64,000 bases of DNA from Nyssa sinensis (GCA_008638375.1 CM018052.1:9781506-9845505), one strand, 5' to 3'. Counted from the first letter of the stretch, positions 1 through 13,400 are shown. Notes: generated by a model not told the origin, from the sequence alone. Program-made: numbers and translations.

Positions 1-1720
1 CCCACGAAAAATCCGGTTGAAGTTTCTCAAGTTGACTCTCCCCAGAAGCTGGAAAACGAAATAAAGACACTAAGTACATTGGCAAACTAGCCAATGTACT
101 TTTACTGAGCGTCAATCTGCCACCCCTATATAGATATTGTCACTTCCATCGTGCTGACCTTTTCTAGAAACATTCAACTACACCTCTCCACACCACCTTC
201 GCTATTTTTATTTTTATTTTTTTATTTTTGTACCTAAAGGAAGACCCAAGTACTTTGTTGGCAAAGAGCCCACTATACAGCCTAAAACCACCACAAAGTC
301 CTCAATTTTAGCAACTTCACCCACTAGAAATAACTCACCCTTTCCCAAATTTACCTGAAGACCACACATAGCCTCAAAACACAACAACACTAGCAAATAA
401 CAAAGCTGCTGTTCTTTTGGCCCATAAAAAAACAATCGTGCCATCTTTGAACAACACATGTGAAATACCCAATGTATAATCCCTTTAATTTCCAACATCA
501 CTGCTCGTCAACAAACCCTCATGCACTGCACGACCCAATAACCTACTAAAAGCTTCAATAATCACTAGAAAAAGTAAAAGAGATAAGGGATCCCCCTTGC
601 TGAAGTCCCCTCGAATCATGGAAAAAAAAACGTTAGATGAGCAATTAATAAAAATATAAAATTTAACTGAGGATACACAAAATTCAATCCAAGGTCTCCA
701 TTTCTCATTGAAACCCATCTTGTTGAGCATGCAAAGCACAAACCGCCAACTCACATGATCTTAAGCCTTAGCAATATCTAATTTACACACCAAACCTAGA
801 ACATTACTATGTTGTTTCGAATCCACACACTCATTTGCCACCAAAACTGCATCCAATATATGTCTAACAGCAACAAACGCATTTTGCGAATCAGAAATAA
901 CAATTACCAATACCTTTTTAACCGCAAAGAAAAACCTTAGCTAAGAGCTTATAAACATCATCCGTTACACTAATTGGTCTATATCTATCCCTAACATCTG
1001 AAGCTCCAATCTTGTTTGGAATTAATGCTATAAAAATAGCATTAAACCCAGTGTCAAAGGCAACCAGGCGCTTGCCTAGGCGATAAGGCAAGGTGAGGTT
1101 GAGGCGTAACGCCTCAACAAACTTCAGGCGATGCGATTTTAATAAGGCATTGCCTAGGTGCTCGCCTTAACTAGGGCGAAAGGCGTTGAGACGAGAGCCT
1201 CATTAACTGAAATTTATTTTACTTGAATGCGCTCATGTTTCTTTCTTGTTGTTTTAGGATTAAAGTTATTTTTGTTTGGACAATATTTAACCAATATAAA
1301 AGTAGTAAAAATGGAAGAAAAAGTTTAGAACAGTCTCTTTGCTTAAAACTTAATTATGTTATGTCATCTTTTATATTAATTTTTTTATTATTAGAAGGAG
1401 AATTATTACATAAAATATTGTTTAACTTGGAATAAATGAACCTTTAATGTATAATATATATTTTTAATTATTTTTATAAGTTAGTACCTTGCTTCATTCA
1501 TGCTAGCGCTTTTCTGTCGCTTCACTTTTTAGGCAATATAGGACCGTAGCGCCTTAAAAGCACCTTTTGCCTTTAACCACACTGATTAAAACTCTTCTCA
1601 AAACAACAAGTCTCATGGGAAAGACTCGTTACTCCCATCATATTCTAACTACAGACCAACATGCTTGAAAGAAAGACATAGTAAATCCATCTGGACGTGG
1701 AGCCTTATCCCCATTACTAA
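1..1720 (-). mobile_element. L1-like LINE fragment, reverse transcriptase region, decayed
   Basis: Read on the minus strand from about 1720 down, the translation gives LINE landmarks in order: an [17 protein letters not shown] block, [34 protein letters not shown], a GDPLS block, GLQVNLGK, KYLGLPLG, then at 200-1 a remnant of the region just before the zf-RVT domain. Several stops and frameshifts break it (longest pieces 485-754 and 214-501). It is truncated at the 5' side near 1720 and runs out of the window at position 1. A MITE interrupts it at 1049-1584. The catalytic FADD region is not clean. Family assignment is secure; it is dead. Confidence 0.85.
1049..1584. mobile_element. hAT-like MITE inserted in LINE (8-bp TSD)
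   Basis: 536-bp element without coding capacity. Terminal inverted repeats: left CAGTGTCAAAGGCAACCAGG, right reverse complement CAGTGTGGTTAAAGGCAAAA. It is flanked by attaaacc (1041-1048) and attaaaac (1585-1592), an 8-bp duplication with one mismatch, the size typical of hAT. The LINE translation resumes across the site (FEKSF before, NAIFIALIP after), so the LINE itself is an independent witness of the empty site. The ends are rich in AGGCGC and GCCTAGG motifs. Confidence 0.82.
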
Positions 1721-1721
1721 T

Positions 1722-2220
1722 TTTTTTTATTTTTTTATTTGGGGATAAATAGAGAGTGCAATGTATAAGGAAGCGTCAAAGGGGGCACAACTCATATACA
1801 CCTAAAGAATAGGGCTAAAGACAAGCTCCTTCTATACAATTTGATCTCCAATAAAATTAACAAAATAAATAACAGAATCTGAATGCTGCGCTGAAATCAA
1901 GTAATGAAATATATCAAGAAAGATCTTCTTCGACCTACTAATAGAGAACTAAACATCTTCAAAGTGCACCTATTTCTCATATTACGCAGTGAGGCACAAG
2001 TTTCCAAACACATTAGACGCTCTCGGGAGGGCAACCTGTCCTCCAACAAGTCATCATATCTTGAATGGAATTAGGCATAGACCACTGAACCCAAACAAAA
2101 CTAGAAGCATAGGCCATAACTTCCTAGCAACTGCACAATAGAGGAGGAGATGATTTGTAGTTTCTCTTGTCACCCTACCCATGCAACACTAATTAGGTGA
2201 AAGCTTATCCCTCCTTTTCA
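1722..2220 (-). mobile_element. LINE 3' end (zf-RVT tail and 3' UTR)
   Basis: A T-rich run at 1721-1742 is the poly(A) of a minus-strand LINE. Upstream on the minus strand the translation shows the zf-RVT ending: ETTNHLLL, LWPMLLVLFGFSGL, then a PxSIQDMM-like block and a degenerate WKLVPHCVIxE segment. It is heavily mutated. Part of it (from about 2072) is included in the tandem duplication at 2072-3012. Confidence 0.7.
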
Positions 2221-3012
2221 AATTATCTGAAGTCAATCATCATCCATATTTTAACCAGAAGAGGCTGTAATATCTCCAAGGTCCCAAGTTCAACTCTCAA
2301 CCAAGGGCGGCTATAATATCTCCAAGGTCCCAAGTTCAACTCCCACCCAAGGGCCACTTACATATTAAAAAAAAATCATCATCAATGTTATTACCCATGG
2401 TAAAGTTAACTAAACGAGTAGTAATGAGTAACTCATTTTCTTTTTCAAAACCATGCAACTCTATAGGGACTAAGATCCTTCTAAGTTGGTAACTTTATTT
2501 TTTCAACATTCCCCTTTTGAATAATGTTTTCGCTTCTACCACTATCAAGAGTGAGGCATAGTCCACTGAACCCAAACAAAGCTCGAAGCATAGGCCATAA
2601 CGTCCTAACCACTGCACGATGGAGGAGGAGATGATTTGTAGTTTCTACTGTCATCCTACACATGCATCACCAATTAGGTAAAAGCATATCCCTTCTTTCC
2701 AAATTATCTGAAGTCAATCATCTATATTATAATCCTTAGGGTTGAATGAGTTGAAAAGAGGCCGTAATATTTCCAAGGTCTCTAGTTCAACTCTCACCCA
2801 AGGGCCACTTACTGTATGTATGAAAAAAAAAAATCATCATCAATGTTATTACCCATGGTAAAGTTAACTAAACGGGTAGTGACAAGAACCTCATTTTCTT
2901 TTTCAAAACCATGCAACTCTATAGGGACTAAGATCCTTTTAAGTTGGTAGCTTTATGTTTTCACCAGTCCCCTTTTGAATAATGTTTTCACTGCTACCAG
3001 TATCAAGAATGA
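2072..3012. repeat. Imperfect tandem duplication, two units of about 480 and 460 bp
   Basis: Unit 1 (2072-2552) and unit 2 (2553-3012) share the same order: GGCATAG.CCACTGAACCC, the LINE HLLL segment, a SINE-like piece ending in an A run, then a gypsy protease segment ending CTACCA.TATCAAGA. Divergence is modest, with small indels such as a doubled 'ctccaaggtcccaagttcaa' piece in unit 1. The duplication moved a LINE/SINE/gypsy composite as one block, so it happened after those insertions. Confidence 0.85.
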
Positions 3013-3990
3013 CATTACATACTTTCCCACCACAAATTTTGGTGTGCGGAAAATAGTATGGCAGCTCCTGTTCTCCTTCTCAATTTTGAGGGCAGTCGTA
3101 ACTTGCTGCATTACCAAAGAATCCCCTTCTTCTCTAAGAATGTCTATATGCTCCTCTTCATCATTAGATCTATTATAAATTGCCTAAATGACTCTTTCTC
3201 TTCGTCATCAAATTTGGTTAAGTTCACCCTTTGTTGTGGGCGACTATACGATCCATGTTTGGGTTCCCCACAGGTGAAACATCGACTTGGTGTGTCTGCT
3301 GTCTATTCTTTTACAGCTTCCAATAGTGTTGTTTTGAGTTCCAAATCTCTCAATTTCGTTCCCTATTTCGCTCCTAAGTCTAACAGCACCATTATTGTTT
3401 CTTCCACTTGCTTGGCTTCCCATGGCAGCCCCTTGGTCATTTCTTTGGCCTATTTGTCCACTCCAAACATCTTGGACAACACCGGTACTTTTCGAGAAGT
3501 TCTTCCAATGTGTCCAACAATATGTTTCTTTGCGCCTTTGTGCCACTTCTTTCTTGGGATTAAAACATGTTGTTGTGCATCTTCGACATTAAATGAGTGA
3601 CCTATTCTCATCTCATCTCTAATGGATTGATTCAAACTGGAGAGGTAACAAGATTTCATTAGTCGCACTTAAACCAACCCGAATAGAGATATTATTACCA
3701 ATGTATACTTTCCCACAAACATTTTCCTTTGCTTCATAGAGTGGAACTTTGCATACTACTCCATCACGTAATCAGTCGGGAAAAACTGCTCTCGCAACTT
3801 TGCTTTACTGTGCTTCCATGTGCTGATTTTTGGTTTTTCTTGTCGACCACATTACTCTTCAACTCTTTTCCACCATTGAAGCATAGTTCCTTCCAACTTA
3901 AGCTTGCCAAACATCACATTTATTTCTTCAGCCATGGGTTTGCATTTAAAATAAGTTTCCAAATATACTTTCATTTCTTTAAATAGAATA
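2384..3990 (-). pseudogene. Ty3-gypsy gag and aspartic protease remnant
   Basis: On the minus strand from about 3990: a gag block (KLREQFFPTDYV) followed by a gag linker, then a decayed zinc knuckle (CFTCGEPKHGSYS), then a protease region with LDTGSSEN-like and KLPT blocks. It resembles the corresponding region of the intact gypsy at 21.15-28.94 kb, so it is probably a related family. Many stops and frameshifts are present, no LTRs were found, and the pol part is missing. The protease part is cut by the LINE/SINE pieces and duplicated with them. Confidence 0.7.
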
Positions 3991-4164
3991 TTCGAATAAA
4001 ACTGTAATTTAGAGAGTGCTGTTGATGTGGCAGTTCTTAGTCTCTAATTAATTTGGTTTTTGGCATGCTTTCTTTAAATAGAATATTCGAATAAAACTGT
4101 AATTTAGAGAGTGATGTCGATGAGGCAGTTCTTAGTCTCTAACTAATTTGGTTTTTGGCATCCT
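3975..4164. repeat. Two tandem copies of a 95-bp unit
   Basis: Units 3975-4069 and 4070-4164 both begin TTCTTTAAATAGAATATTCG and end GGTTTTTGGCAT, with about five mismatches. They lie about 280 bp upstream of the first recognised TWINKLE exon. No coding content was recognised. The region 4165-4441 is AT-rich intron or 5' flank. Confidence 0.85.
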
Positions 4165-4441
4165 TGATAAGCATGGAAGAGCTTCCAATTCAACGGTTGG
4201 ATTGAAAAAAATATGAATCTTACAAAAAGTTATTATAAGATGTAAAATAGTTCTTTCACGCCTGTTTGTGTGGATCCTATCCCTTATATAATACATAAGT
4301 ATTTGTGGAAAAATTATACCAAATTATATAAGATTTTTCGGGCATATTTCTTAATTTTTTAATTCTATTTGGGTTTAAAATCAAAACCTCAATTTCCGAT
4401 GCAAAATGTGTAATTTTATGTTGTTTTTCTCACTGCAATAG

Positions 4442-4497
4442 TGCAAAGGTGGGGATTCAAGTGAGAAGAGTTTATCCCTTTTCATCGCCCAAGATGG
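4442..4497 (+). CDS. TWINKLE: TWINKLE exon: primase zinc-finger region, part 1
   Basis: Acceptor ...CACTGCAATAG before 4442, donor GTAAGC from 4498. Encodes [19 protein letters not shown], with the last codon split after two bases. This is the conserved CxGGxSxExSLS block of plant TWINKLE; the first cysteine (CP.C) would come from an upstream exon not found here. Confidence 0.9.
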
Positions 4498-7400
4498 GTA
4501 AGCTGCTTCTAGTTTTTCTCTTAGTACTTCTCTGTTTGCCAACCATATCTGTTTGAGCATTTCGATGCATATAGGACTTCTGCACTGTGGACCTGTTTTC
4601 GAGCAAAATGTGGGTGGAGGGGCAGTACACGGGTAACATTGGGTTTTGTTTGGTTTTTGTTTGGTCTTTGTTTTATACTATGTTTTCACCTTTAAATTCT
4701 TTTTGGTGCACCTTCTTGTTTGCAGGCCTTTGCAGATGGTAAGTCAACATATGGAAGGATGAATCAGGTCCCCAAAGTTAAGCACATCAGAGAAATAACA
4801 GAAAACAGTTTGGAGTTGGAACCACTTTGTGATGAGGTAGTTCAGCTTCACCTTTTTTCCAAATAGTTTGTCCCCTGAACTACTCTTCATTATCACACGT
4901 ATGATTTCTTAAATGGTTGTGTAACCCCATTGTGTATAATGCATTTGTTCAATGTCTAACTATGTATCAAGATCGTAATCTTCTTATGCAGAGATTACTT
5001 TAAAAGAAATGTTGTTGTGGATATTATGTTTCTCAAGTCTGAATGAGGATTTATGGAAGGACGTTGACATGCTGCACTATGTGCATGACTATATTATACA
5101 TATATATGCATAATTTAAGTGTTTCTTCAGATTGTGTTGTGATTTGTCTTGTTTGGTGCATTTGGAGAGAGAGGAATTGTAGATTTTTTGAAGGCTTGGA
5201 ATCATCCCATTAGATGTTGAAAGACACTTTTTTCAAAACTTTTTTCTTTTGGATTAAGGAAGAGTTCCTTGTGTATTTAGATGGGCTCATGGATTTTTTG
5301 GGAGATCTTAGGCTTTGATTTTTTGTAGCCGGTCGCTTTCCTTTGTATAGCTTGGGGTGCTTTTCTCCGGTCACTTGTGATTAATATAAAGTACTTATCA
5401 TCGATCAAAAAATATTACACATAAAATGGCAATCGGCCTCAATGTGCTTGATCCGTTCATGAAATACTATGTTACTAGTGATATACGTAGTTGCTTGATT
5501 ATCTCAAAACATTTTTTTACAACTATAATTTGAGACTTGCACATATAAGATACAAAATTCTCTATAGAAAAAGGTGAGCCTCCCATAGACCAAAAAATTA
5601 AAAGGGTACTCAACAATATTTTCTTTACAACCCAAATGGAGCTTCCTCTCCTTGAAAAAACCAATGATTTCTATTCTTTTAGATCCACATCATCTCCTAC
5701 AAAATGAGTCGTTTCCTTGTATTCAACTTTTTTGCTCAACAATGCACTACACTTCTTATTCTTCCAAGTAACCAAATTACAACCCATAAATATGTTAAAT
5801 TACCAATTGCTCCAATAGCTTAACCTGTTATAGAATGGGCCAACAATGTTTATCAACCTCTAAATACTCCCCTTCACGTGCGATCTCGGACTCGCACTTG
5901 GAGAGGAAAAGATATCACAGAAAAATGTGAAGCAGAATAGAGTGCAAATGCAAGTAGAGAATAAATAAAAATAGAGAGACTTGAACCCAAGACATCTCAT
6001 AACTAAGGCTTTGATACCATATTAAGTGACCAATTGCTTCAAAAGCTTAAGTTGTTAGAGAATGGACCAACAATGTATATCAAGCTCTCAACAAAATACA
6101 CTTGAAATACATATAGACTGTCTACTAAAATGATGTCTTATCCATTCAGCATCTCTACGAGGAGCTCTGTTTTAGCATCTCAAGATACGACTTGTAGCAT
6201 CCCAATGTATTTGCCCCTAGAGTCCACATAAATTGACTCACTACTTTAGCAACAAAAGCATATATATGGCCGAGTCATTGTCAAAATAAATTAACTTGTC
6301 CACAAGTCTTCTATAATTTCAAGCTCCCTCTTCCTAGTTCTAATCTCAGAGTTGAGCAAGTTGGAGTAGCTGTAGGCAATGATTAAACTTTTTTGTGTGA
6401 TTTCATTGAAACGGCTGAAATGTTTCCCTTTATTAATGAACTAAAATGAAACACATGTTGAAAATTGAAATTCATATATTTTATTGGAACAAAGTTGTTT
6501 TTGGTTAAATATATTGAAACAATCAAAATATTTTCTTCTTGTTGGTTAGAATTCCAAAAGATTGGTAGAAGGTAGTATTCATTTTTTCCCTCAAATAAAG
6601 GAGGAGATTGAAGATTAAAACTCCAAAAATAAGATGTCTCCATTTTTTTTTCTTCTAGAAACAGTAGATAAGGAGTAGTAGAAGTGGAAATTAGGAGGAG
6701 AGATGGATGTGGAGTATGGAAAGTTATTAGAAAGGTGAAAAATGGTTTTGCTCCATGCATCAAGTTTGAAATAGGGAACGGTGGCAGGGTTAGATTTTGG
6801 GGGGGACTCGGGGCACGGGGATGCAGGGATCAAAATTTCGTTTCATAGTGTTGTTTCAGCCACCTAAAATGGAAATATTTTGAAAACATTTCGGAAACAT
6901 AGTAGAAACGATGAAAAAAATTAAAGTGTAGAAACACTTAGAAACATAAAGTAAAATATATGAATGTATGAAGATAACTATTATAAATAATTACTTGAAA
7001 ATGATTTAGGGTTCATGTCCATCCACACAAAAAAGACACTGGGATCCATACTATAACATAATAGATATTTACCTTGTAACTCATCAAAAAAAGAAGATAT
7101 TTATTGTGTAACATCTATGAATTAGACATTTAAATACAAGTTACATATAAAATAATAAGTAAAACAAATAGCAATTTAAACCTATTATAATTACTAACTA
7201 AGTATTTCAATAAATTGTTTATCTACATTTTATTTCCATTACTACTTTTCCTTATCGATTGTTTTTGGGGAAAAAAAAGAAATATTTTCTTGTAATTTTC
7301 GTTATTAATCCTTCAATTTGCTCTTTCATTTGAAAAATAAATAGATATTATCTTTTAACAACTTCTAGAATTATGGTTAATACGAAAGAAATGTTTCAAT

Positions 7401-10400
7401 TGTTTCGGCATGTTTCCACAAAACAACTTTGTGTCCATAGAAACATGTGAATTTCAGTATTTCACTAGTGTTTCATTTCGGTTCACTAAGAAATAGAAAC
7501 GTTTTGACCATTTCGATGGAAAAGAAACGAAATTTTGATCCTTGTGGGGAGGGTGTATTAAAGGAAAGATTTCCTAATCTCTTCAACATTGCTTTGTATA
7601 AGGAAGCTTTGGTTGCAGATTGCATTGAGTCTGTAGGGGGTAGAAGGGTTTGGAGTCCGAAATTTAGGAGGAATTTTTATGATTGAGTACTAGAGGAGGT
7701 AAATGAGTTGATGAATTCTTTGAGCAAAGTAGAATTGAGGGAAGGGAGGGTGGATAAGATAAGATGGAAGGGGAGTGGAGATGGAAATTTTTCGGTTCGT
7801 TCATTTTATAGTAAGTTGGAGAATGGGAGGAATGCTTCTTTCCCTTGGCTACTCATTTTGAAGTGTAGAGTTCCTAGAAAGGCTGTTTTTTTTTTTTCGA
7901 TTGGGAAGTGGCTTGGGAAGCTATTCTTACATGGGATAATCTTAAAAGGAGAGGTCACCTTATTTCAAGTCGATGCTACTTGTGCAAAGAGGAGGAAGAG
8001 TTAGTAAATCACATTCTTTTGCTTTGTAAGACGGCCCAGGATATGCAGAGTTTGTTATTTGCCATTTTCGGTTGTTGTTGGGTTATGCCGGGCACAATCA
8101 AGCAACTTTTTTTTGGGGTGGAGAGGTTCAGGAATTAAAAAGGAATTGAAAGTATTGGGGAATGACACCCATTTGCCTTATTTGGTGCCTTTGGCAAGAG
8201 AGGAATTGAAGACTTTTTGATGGTGAAGAGACCCCGCCGTGGAAGATGAAAGATACTTTTTATTTTTATTTTTTTTTTCTTTTGGATTAAATATCCTATG
8301 TATTTAGATAGGCTTTTGGATTTTTTGGAGGGATCTTAGGCCTTGATTATTGTAGCAGGTCCCTTTCTTTTGTATATTTTGGTCTGCCCTTCTTGGGCTC
8401 CCTGAATTAATACAATTTAAGTTTACCGATAAAAAAAACAAACGTATTATGTTATACTGTTGTAGTTCATATTTACGTCTACTTCTCAATTCCATCCCAA
8501 TATTCTCTTGTGTGGATGGATGTGTAGGCCTAAAACATTTTCAATCAGTGAATAATAATGCTTATTTTCACACATTCATATATTTTATTTTATATTTCCA
8601 AGTGTCCATGTGTTTCACATTTTTTTTCATTGTTTTCACTGTTTCCAAAATATTTTTTTACTAGGTGATTGATTGAAATGACACTTAGAAATAAAATTTT
8701 GATCCTTGGCGACAAAAGACTTTTTGCGGGGTGGAATTGAGGATGAATCATTTGATGGACTAGAATATTAAGCATTAGCGATCTTTAGTTGTTCAACTAA
8801 GCCCTTTTAGGTGAAGGGTTAAGGAGTTAAAGGTTGAAAGGGACATCTAGTGGACGAGATGGTGAAAGTAAAAGTGTGTGAGCAAGTGGTGATTGGTAAA
8901 GTAGGTTGTTTTGGGTTTCTCTCATGGTGAGTGTATGAAAGAATATTAGGAAGGGTTGGTTATTGAAGGGGATTGTATGAGATTTATGGAGGGTGGCATG
9001 GTATGGAACACTCTTTTGTGTTTGTTTGTTTGTTTGTTTTTGGTTGTTGCAAGATTTGGAGCTGGGAGGCGAAGGAGCTTTTTATGACACTTTGTATACT
9101 CAAGGTGTGGTCGAAGGAAGGTGGATGCTTTAAGGTGGTGAAGATCGAGGAGTTTATTTTTGAGGTTATATCTTGTTATAGGATGCTTAGGAGAGTTGGG
9201 AGGTTATTTGGCATAGGAAAGCTCTTAGGAAGAATTTGACCCAAGTAACCATCTTCAACAAGTTATCTAAGAATTTTGACTCTTAGTGAGTGATTTTGAA
9301 AAGTTCCCTTAATAATTTAAAGATCCTAAAAGGTTGGGACACATTCCTTTTCAACCAAGCACAATAGCTTTGATGGTGTCTGTTGATGTAGTTGGATTTG
9401 TTCTTTGCTTCATACTTGCCAATTTGTTTTTGCCTAGCTTCTTATGTACGATGTTATTGAGGACAAGAGATAGTTACTATCATAAAAAGGGTTTTGGAAG
9501 GGCACCGATTGTTCTCAGTGCTCCCATTGCATGGAGTATGTCAACAACTTTACCTTTTGAGTATCTTGATGAGTTTTAGCATTGAACATCCAAATTTATA
9601 GTTTGTTTGCACGTTACAAAAAGTTGAGCTGATTATGGTGCTAAGGTGAAGATTGAGTTACATTACATGTTTTAATTTCCTATTAGCAATTCTGCCTTTA
9701 GAAAAAAAAAAAAAAAATGAAGATATATTTTGTCTCTTTGGATGTCCCGTGGACGTTGATGGCTCCATTGTGTATTGCCTAGTTTAGGGGTGTATATTCA
9801 TCTATTTGGTGGGACAATACCAAAATAACAGCTGTCTTTAAATATGATAGTGGAAGATTTAATTGCCACTATGTTTTGTCTCTTAATTTAAGGCCTCATT
9901 TTGGATGGGCTTGTTATAACTTAATATATTTTTTTAGAAGGTATTCATTAACAGGAGCCAAAAGGGGGCACACCCACACACGTGGTGAAAACAAACACAC
10001 AATTAACCCCTCAAACTCAATGCTCCTATCGAAGATATTTTAGAGAATGAAAAAGATGTATTATTCTCTATAGGAGGTCAAAATTTATAGTCACAATTTA
10101 CAAGTAAATGAGGAAACTATCCTAAATTAGTTCCTACAATCAATCAATCTAACATGCCTAAATTAAGCTACATATTAAGCTCAATCTAATGCCTAAACTA
10201 AGTTACAGATTCAGTCAATATTTTCAATCAATATTTACAACACTCCCCCTCAAGTTAGAGGGTATATATCTATAACTCTCAGCTTGTTACTAATAGAGTC
10301 GATGGTAGTCTTTGGTAAAGCTTTGGTGAAGATATCGGCAAGTTGACTACCAGAAGGAATAAACGGAGTGGTGATTTCCTTGGACTCTACTTTAGATAGA

Positions 10401-13400
10401 ATGAAATGACAATCAACTTCAATATGCTTGGTTCGTTCGTGAAAGACTGGATTGTTGGCAATATGAATCGCTGTTTGATTGTCACAATAGAGAGGTGTTG
10501 GACCACGTACTGGAACATCAAATTCTTGCACAAGTGTTCTTAACCAAGTCAACTCACAAGTAGTATGTGCCATTGCTCGATACTCTGCCTCAACACTAGA
10601 ACGTGCCACAACTGACTGCTTCTTGCTTTTCCAAGTCATGAAATTACCCCCTAAGAAAGTACAATAACTAGTGGTAGATTTGCGATCTGAAGGTGATCCT
10701 GCCCAATAAACATTAGTATATCCCTCAATCCAAAGATGTCCAGATGATCGATAAAGAAGACCGTCCTAGGGTATTCTTAAGATACTTCAAGATATGAGTA
10801 ACTGAATCCATATGAGGAACTCGAGGACTAGTCATAAATTGACTCAAAACACTTACTGCATAGGAGATATCAAGTCGAGTAATGATTAGATGAATGAGCT
10901 TACCCACGAATATTCGATACATCTCTGGATCCTTAACTGGCAACAACTTTGGATTGGTCTCCTTGGGCGTAGCTACAAGTTTCGAGCCAAGATAACCTGT
11001 ATCTTTCAAAATATCAAGAGTGTACTTCCTCTGAGACAAACTGATTCTTGCTTTTGATCTTGCGACCTTAATACCAAGGAAATAACGGAGCTTTCCAAGA
11101 TCTTTGGTGAGAAAGATGGAACCAAGATGGCGAATCAATGTCTGGATACCTGCCTTATCACTACCGGTGATCACAATATCATTTACGTAGACAACTAGAA
11201 TCACGATACCTCTTTGCATCTTCTTAAAGAATATCGAGTGATCAGCTTGCCTTTGAGTCATACCATGAGTAACTACTGCCTTACTAAATTTATCAAACCA
11301 AGCTCGGAGAGACTGTTTGAGTCCATAAATAGATTTTTGAGAATGACTCAAAACCAGGTGGCTAAGCCATATACACAGTCTCAACAAGATCACCATGTAG
11401 GAATGTATTTTTGACATCGAGCTGATGAAGAGGCTAGTCGAGATTAGCAGCAAGAGATATGATAACTCGAACAAAATTCAATTTGGCAACAGGAGAGAAA
11501 GTCTCGGTGTAATTAATGCCATAGGTTTGGGTAAAACCTTTGGGCACAAGGCGAGCCTTTAGCCAGTCAACAGTACCGTTAGGATTCTACTTGATTGTGA
11601 AGACCCAATCAATAACTAACAATTTGAGCACCAACAAGTTTAGGAACAAGAGCCCAAGTACAATTTAATTCCAAAGAATACATTTCCTCTTCCATTGTGG
11701 TTCGCCAACAAGGATGGGAAAGAACTTCCCAGCAGAATATAGGAACAACGAGAGATGACAGGAACAGAGAGAAAACTTGAAAGGAAGAGGATAAATGATT
11801 ATAAGAGACAAACTTAGAGATAGGATGAGCAGTGCAAGTACGTTTACCTCTACGGACTGCAATGGGCAGATCAAGATCAGAGTCAGAAGAATGAGATGGA
11901 TCGACAGACGGCGAGGTCGGTGGACGGTGTGAGAGAGAAGGTCCAGTAGGAAGAGTGATTGGAACTGCAACCTGGTGACGACGAACATACACCTGAGAAA
12001 TAGGAGGGCAAGTAGGAACACTAGTAGGTAAAACAAGGTCAGGAAATAATGGTGCCTGTAACTGACTTCCTTCTGGAGAATAATACGGAACGGTCTTAAA
12101 GAAAGTGACATCAACACTGACAAAGCATTTCATAAGATAGGACTGTAGCACCTATAACCTTTTTGTGTGCGTAAGTAACTAAGAAATATGCATTTATGAG
12201 CACGAGGGTCAAGTTTGTCACAACTAGGCTGCAAGTTATGCACAAACAAAACACATCAAAAAACTTTGGGGGAAGGGGAGAAAGGTGTTTTATCATGAAA
12301 CATGATATTAAAATGTGATTTTCTTTGTAGAAAGCGAAAAGACATCCTATTTAAAAGATACGTAACTGTAAGGACAACATACCCCACAAAACACTTGGGA
12401 ACATGCATTTGGATTGTAAGGGCACAAGCTATAGCAAGGATGGGACCGTTCTTTCTTTCGGCACTCCCATTTTGTCGTGGGGTGGTGACATAGGATGTTT
12501 GGTGTATAATGTATTTGGACTCGAGAAATTGTTTAAAATGACTATCTTTATACTCTTGAGCATTATCAATTCGAAAAGCTAACAATTTGGCATTGAGTTT
12601 ATTAGAAATTTCAACATAAAAGGATTGAAAAACATTAAACAATTGAGAACAATTTTTAAGCATATACACCTATGTCAAATGAGAATGATTATCAATAAAA
12701 ATAACAAAATATCGAAAACCACATAAAATAGTGGTCCGAGATGGTCCCCAAATATCAAAATGAACTAGTGCAAAAGATTGAAAATAAGGGAGGTCATCAC
12801 GTAGAGGAAACGAAACTCTATGATGCTTACTAAGTTCACATGTCTCACAATTAAAACTAGAAAAATCAGATAAAGTAGGTACTAAGTGACGAAAATTTAC
12901 GGAAAACGGGTGTCCAAGGTGACAGTGCTGCTAATAAGGAGAAACAACGGAATGTAAAGCAGAAAGAGTTGATTGACAAGATGACTGAAGGTAATAGAGT
13001 CCATTCTTCTCATATGCCCCACCAATCATCCTCTTCGTCTTTAGATCTTGAAATTCAAAATAAGAGGGATAAAAGGTCATTGAACAGTTGAAGGACTGGG
13101 TAAGTTTACGAATAGACAACAAATTGAAAAGAAATTGGGGTATGTATAAAATAGATGCAAAAGTGAGTCTAGAAGTGCAAACACTACCAATTCCTTAAAC
13201 ACAAGCCTTAATCCCATTAGCAATAGTGACAAGGGAGGGAGAAGGACCAAAAATATTAGAAAGAAGAGACAAGTTACCTGTCATATGATCAGATGCTCCG
13301 GAATCAAGACCAAGGAGTACTGGAAGAAGAATGAAGACCTGTTACCTAACGAGACCAAATTGGCTGTCGAAGTAAAAGAGGCATTAGCACGCTGATGAAT

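Larger units (their letters stand above)
6377..8708. mobile_element. hAT-like MITE, family 2 copy b, split by a LINE
   Basis: The left part (6377-6693) starts CAATGATTAAAC and the right part (8439-8708) ends AAAATTTTGATCCTTG. Both parts align in the same order with the reverse complement of copy a at 6824-7544, including AAAATGAAACACATG, ACAAAGTTGTTTTTGG, and on the right TGTGTGGATGGATGTG and ACATTCATATATTTTA. About 200 bp of the middle is absent. No matching 8-bp TSD was seen. The LINE at 6694-8438 sits inside. Confidence 0.72.

Noticed and set aside
3058..3600. 180-codon plus-strand ORF
   Set aside because: It is the complement of the minus-strand gypsy gag remnant (zinc knuckle and gag blocks read on the other strand).
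1..4441. First TWINKLE exon with targeting peptide
   Set aside because: No open, phase-compatible segment ending in the first zinc-finger cysteines was found; the region is occupied by LINE, MITE and gypsy remnants.
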